64,000 nt of DNA, from NCBI RefSeq assembly GCF_003003885.1, contig NZ_PVWN01000001.1, forward strand, positions 62,001-126,000, given 5' to 3'. Each line of letters opens with the position of its first letter. Within the stretch, counting starts at the first letter, position 1. Positions 61,848 to 64,000 of this stretch are shown here, piece after piece. The stretch is from Chlorogloea sp. CCALA 695 (lineage in GTDB: Bacteria; Cyanobacteriota; Cyanobacteriia; Cyanobacteriales; Chroococcidiopsidaceae). Both the position numbers and the translations under genes were made by a program. The notes beneath the pieces were generated by a model that was not told the origin of the DNA, did no database searches, and saw only the letters and a list, made by a program, of their open reading frames with translations.

Positions 61848-63077
61848 ATGAAAATAGCTATTATTAGTTCTGGTTTTTTGCCTGTCATTGACGGCGTAAC
61901 TGTCACGCAAATTAATAGAGTTCGTGAATTAAGCCAGTGCGGACACAAAGTTTTATTGTTTTGCCCTGACTATAGCCAAATAGCTAATATTTACCCCAAT
62001 TGGAAAGCTTATACAGGAAACATTTTGCCTGAAGTAAAAGTAGTTAATCTTGATAGTGAGTCATTTGTAGGTTTAGATTTTGAGCGTAATGTTTCTCGAA
62101 AGTCTTATCAGGTAGTTTTACAAGAATTACAAAATTTTCAGCCGGATATTATTCATGTAGACGAGCCAGAAAGGTTATTTACAGGCTTTTTAAAGATTCC
62201 TGGAATAGATTATGCTAAACGGGCTGATATTCCTTGCGTTAGTTTTTTTCATACTAACTTATTAGAATACGGCAAAGATTATTTTAATACACCTACGGCT
62301 ATAGATACAATTGTTAAGTATATTTTAAAGCTTCCCTTAGCGTGGATTTACAACAATTACGATTTGACGCTAGTTTCGAGCCAAGTTACTCAAACTAAAC
62401 TTAAAAAACTAGGCGTAAATAATATATTAACTGAAGAATTATTAGGGATAGATATAGAAAAGTTTTCACCAACACTTAGACAAACAGATTTTTTTGAAAG
62501 TAAGTATCAAATTCCAAATATCGATAGTAAAGTTAAGTTAATCTTTTTAGGGCGCTTAACTCCCGATAAAGGCTGGAAATTTACTATAGATGCGTTTACA
62601 AAAGCCCAAAAGGTAAATCTTGAGGATGTAGCTTTAATTATTGCTGGTGATGGCTCAATGCGCGATCGCATTTCCCAAGAATTAGCTAAATTAACCCCCC
62701 ACACCCACTTACTAGGTAGAGTTTCCCCCGACGACGTACCCGCACTACTAATTAACAGCGATATTCATGTCACTACCTCCGAAAAAGAAACTAAAGGTTT
62801 GACTATTTTAGAAGCTATGGCGGCGGGAATCCCAGTATTAGCGCCTCGTGCTGGCGGCTTAGTTGATAGTATTGAAGATGGGGAAAATGGCTTGCTATTT
62901 ACACCGCAAGATACAGTAGATTTTACAACCAAGCTCAAAACTTTAATCGATAACCCTAAATTGCGTCAAACAATGGGAATAAAAGCAAAAGCATCGGTTG
63001 CTGGGTATAGTTGGGAGCAAGCAACCAAAAACTTACTAAAAATATGGGAGCAGCAAATCAAAGCTAAAAGCAATTAA
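61848..63077 (+). CDS. GT4 glycosyltransferase (SqdX/mannosyltransferase-like)
   Basis: The 409-residue GT-B protein starts MKIAIISSGFLPVIDGVTVTQ, with the acceptor-side Gly-rich pattern typical of lipid-acting GT4 enzymes such as SQD2/SqdX and PimB. The donor domain has LIFLGRLTPDKGWKFTIDAF, VALIIAGDGSMRDRI, and the EX7E segment in GLTILEAMAAGIPVLAPRAGG. It begins 15 bp after the PKS-AOS stop (ATG at 61848, with AATAGG upstream; a TTG at 61845 adjoins it). It is probably co-transcribed with the PKS and is the best candidate for glycosylating the product. Sugar donor unknown. Confidence 0.88.
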   Translation: MKIAIISSGFLPVIDGVTVTQINRVRELSQCGHKVLLFCPDYSQIANIYPNWKAYTGNILPEVKVVNLDSESFVGLDFERNVSRKSYQVVLQELQNFQPDIIHVDEPERLFTGFLKIPGIDYAKRADIPCVSFFHTNLLEYGKDYFNTPTAIDTIVKYILKLPLAWIYNNYDLTLVSSQVTQTKLKKLGVNNILTEELLGIDIEKFSPTLRQTDFFESKYQIPNIDSKVKLIFLGRLTPDKGWKFTIDAFTKAQKVNLEDVALIIAGDGSMRDRISQELAKLTPHTHLLGRVSPDDVPALLINSDIHVTTSEKETKGLTILEAMAAGIPVLAPRAGGLVDSIEDGENGLLFTPQDTVDFTTKLKTLIDNPKLRQTMGIKAKASVAGYSWEQATKNLLKIWEQQIKAKSN

Positions 63078-63134
63078 CTTTTGTATCCGTTAAGCTAAGT
63101 AATAGCGGATTCTTTGCTGTAAATTATTCTACCA

Positions 63135-63740
63135 ATGCAACTAAGATTTTCCCAAGATATTAAATCGCTTCTAGAAAAACTATCCCAGCAACCCTTAACT
63201 CTTGGCGATATTTTGGCGGAAACTTCCGAGCGGGGGTTTAGCTTAGTTATATGTTTATTAGTTTTACCGTTTTTGTTGCCTGCACCGCCCGGACTGACAG
63301 GTCCATTAGGTACAGCTTGTATAATTTTAGCCGGACAAATGGCATTAGGAAAGACTTCGCCCTGGCTACCTAAAAGAATCGCTAAGTTTAAGTTTCCCCA
63401 TTGGTTTGTCCTCAAACTACTCCAACTACTGAAAAGAGTAACGAAAGTTTTAGAAAAAATCACTCGCCCGCGCTGGTCAAAATTAGCCCAAAGTCCTCAA
63501 GCTTGGCGGTTAAATGGACTTTGCATTGCTTGGTTATCTGTTTTACTAATTTCGCCAATTCCGTTTACAAATCCTATCCCGACGGTAGGAATTTTATTAT
63601 TAGCTGTTGCAACCTTAGAAGCGGATGGCTTATTGATGTGTATTAGCTATGGACTTACAGTGTTAATTTCCTTATTTTTTGGATTTATTGGTTACGCACT
63701 TTGGCAAGCACCAAGCTTGTTACCAGCTTTCTTCAAGTAA
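63135..63740 (+). CDS. Exopolysaccharide synthesis protein ExoD family
   Basis: The 201-residue protein has the ExoD pattern: QQPLTLGDILAETSERGFS at the N-terminus, then LVICLLVLPFLLPAPPGLTGPLG, a hydrophobic hairpin, and further membrane segments near 130-195. ExoD members are linked to exopolysaccharide production, but the mechanism is unknown. It is 57 bp after the GT4 gene in the same direction, and could belong to the same transcript. It converges with the mgtE gene (8-bp gap). Confidence 0.82.
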   Translation: MQLRFSQDIKSLLEKLSQQPLTLGDILAETSERGFSLVICLLVLPFLLPAPPGLTGPLGTACIILAGQMALGKTSPWLPKRIAKFKFPHWFVLKLLQLLKRVTKVLEKITRPRWSKLAQSPQAWRLNGLCIAWLSVLLISPIPFTNPIPTVGILLLAVATLEADGLLMCISYGLTVLISLFFGFIGYALWQAPSLLPAFFK

Positions 63741-63748
63741 CGTAGAGC

Positions 63749-64000
63749 TTACAACCCCAAAATCAACCGCGCCAAATTGAAGTAAATCAAAACTCCCGCA
63801 ACATCCACCGCCGTAGTGATAAACGGCGCAGACATCAAAGCTGGATCTAGACGCAGAAAACGAAACAAAAAGGGCAAAGCTGAGCCAGAAACCGAAGCTA
63901 AAACAGAAATTACAACTAAACTCACACCTACAGAAATCGCCACCGCCCAGTTACCTTGCAAAAAGTATGCCCAAACTGTAGCTATACTCCCCAACATCGT
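63749..64000 (-). CDS. mgtE: Magnesium transporter MgtE, C-terminal part (truncated by window)
   Basis: The frame runs off the right edge of the window; only the last 83 or so codons are present. The visible residues are two membrane spans of the MgtE pore domain: AISVGVSLVVISVLASVSGSALPFLF, then LRLDPALMSAPFITTAVDVAGVLIYF and a C-terminal NLARLILGL. The LDPALMSAPFITT motif carries the conserved pore Asp/Ala residues. The cytosolic N-domain and CBS domains lie outside. MgtE imports Mg2+ under magnesium-sensitive gating. Confidence 0.9.
   Translation of the reverse strand, partial: TMLGSIATVWAYFLQGNWAVAISVGVSLVVISVLASVSGSALPFLFRFLRLDPALMSAPFITTAVDVAGVLIYFNLARLILGL

Overview
The window comes from a cyanobacterium. 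It carries petB/petD, psbX, a Ycf66 protein, a cyAbrB regulator beside sdhB, a Ycf21-type chorismate lyase, aerobic-type cobalamin genes and a PEP-CTERM protein. The octamer GCGATCGC (HIP1) occurs roughly every 0.5-2.5 kb, as in many beta-cyanobacteria with larger genomes. I cannot name the species. The DNA is moderately AT-rich and dense in housekeeping genes, with small dispersed and tandem repeats between and occasionally inside genes. All assignments are from reading the sequence and recalled family knowledge; no searches were run.

Layout. 1-4 kb: end of a hybrid histidine kinase, a DUF362 protein, and hemE with an NAD-dependent epimerase. 4-10 kb: pentapeptide protein, fatty acid desaturase, UGT-type glycosyltransferase with LD-carboxypeptidase, a retropepsin-like protein and a TauE/SafE transporter. 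10-15 kb: a short LeuA-like enzyme divergent from purL-purF. 15-22 kb: a small-protein gene with its broken upstream neighbour, Uma2, chorismate lyase, tRNA-Leu(GAG), accC, yggT, psbX (39 codons), ycf66, two tandem TolB-like lipoproteins and sdhB. 23-34 kb: cyAbrB, CPBP protease, cbiET and cobH, a 2H phosphoesterase, holA, ureE-ureF-ureG, dnaG, a lumenal pentapeptide protein and YraN. 34-48 kb: queA, yjbQ, a GT-B glycosyltransferase, a cystine-lyase-like enzyme, a TM0106-type nuclease, a phytase-like PEP-CTERM protein, tRNA-Asp(GTC), trmFO, a site-2 protease, a degenerate MBL-fold protein, ctpA and petB-petD.

49-63.7 kb is the accessory and most interesting region. A minus-strand operon encodes a FAD oxidoreductase, two GT2 glycosyltransferases and a large polytopic GT-C-like membrane protein. 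Divergent from it is a 2492-residue protein with the order KS-AT-DH-ER-KR-ACP followed by a PLP-dependent alpha-oxoamine synthase (AOS), the fold of serine palmitoyltransferase. A GT4 glycosyltransferase starts 15 bp later and an ExoD-like protein follows. My inference is that a fully reduced polyketide chain is released by decarboxylative condensation with an amino acid, giving a sphingoid-base-like amino ketone, and that the neighbouring glycosyltransferases may glycosylate or export it. The GT operon is visibly AT-rich and almost free of HIP1, whereas the PKS gene has normal HIP1 density, so the two halves may have different histories.

A dispersed GC-rich repeat of about 30 bp with core GATAGCGCAAGCGCGC occurs twice in frame inside the PKS (once with an exact 18-bp duplication), once upstream of the LeuA-like gene, and once in diverged form inside the GT-C-like gene. 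The ureG start codon lies in the last unit of a 14-bp tandem repeat, and a palindromic repeat supplies the stop codon of a hypothetical gene at 33.6 kb.
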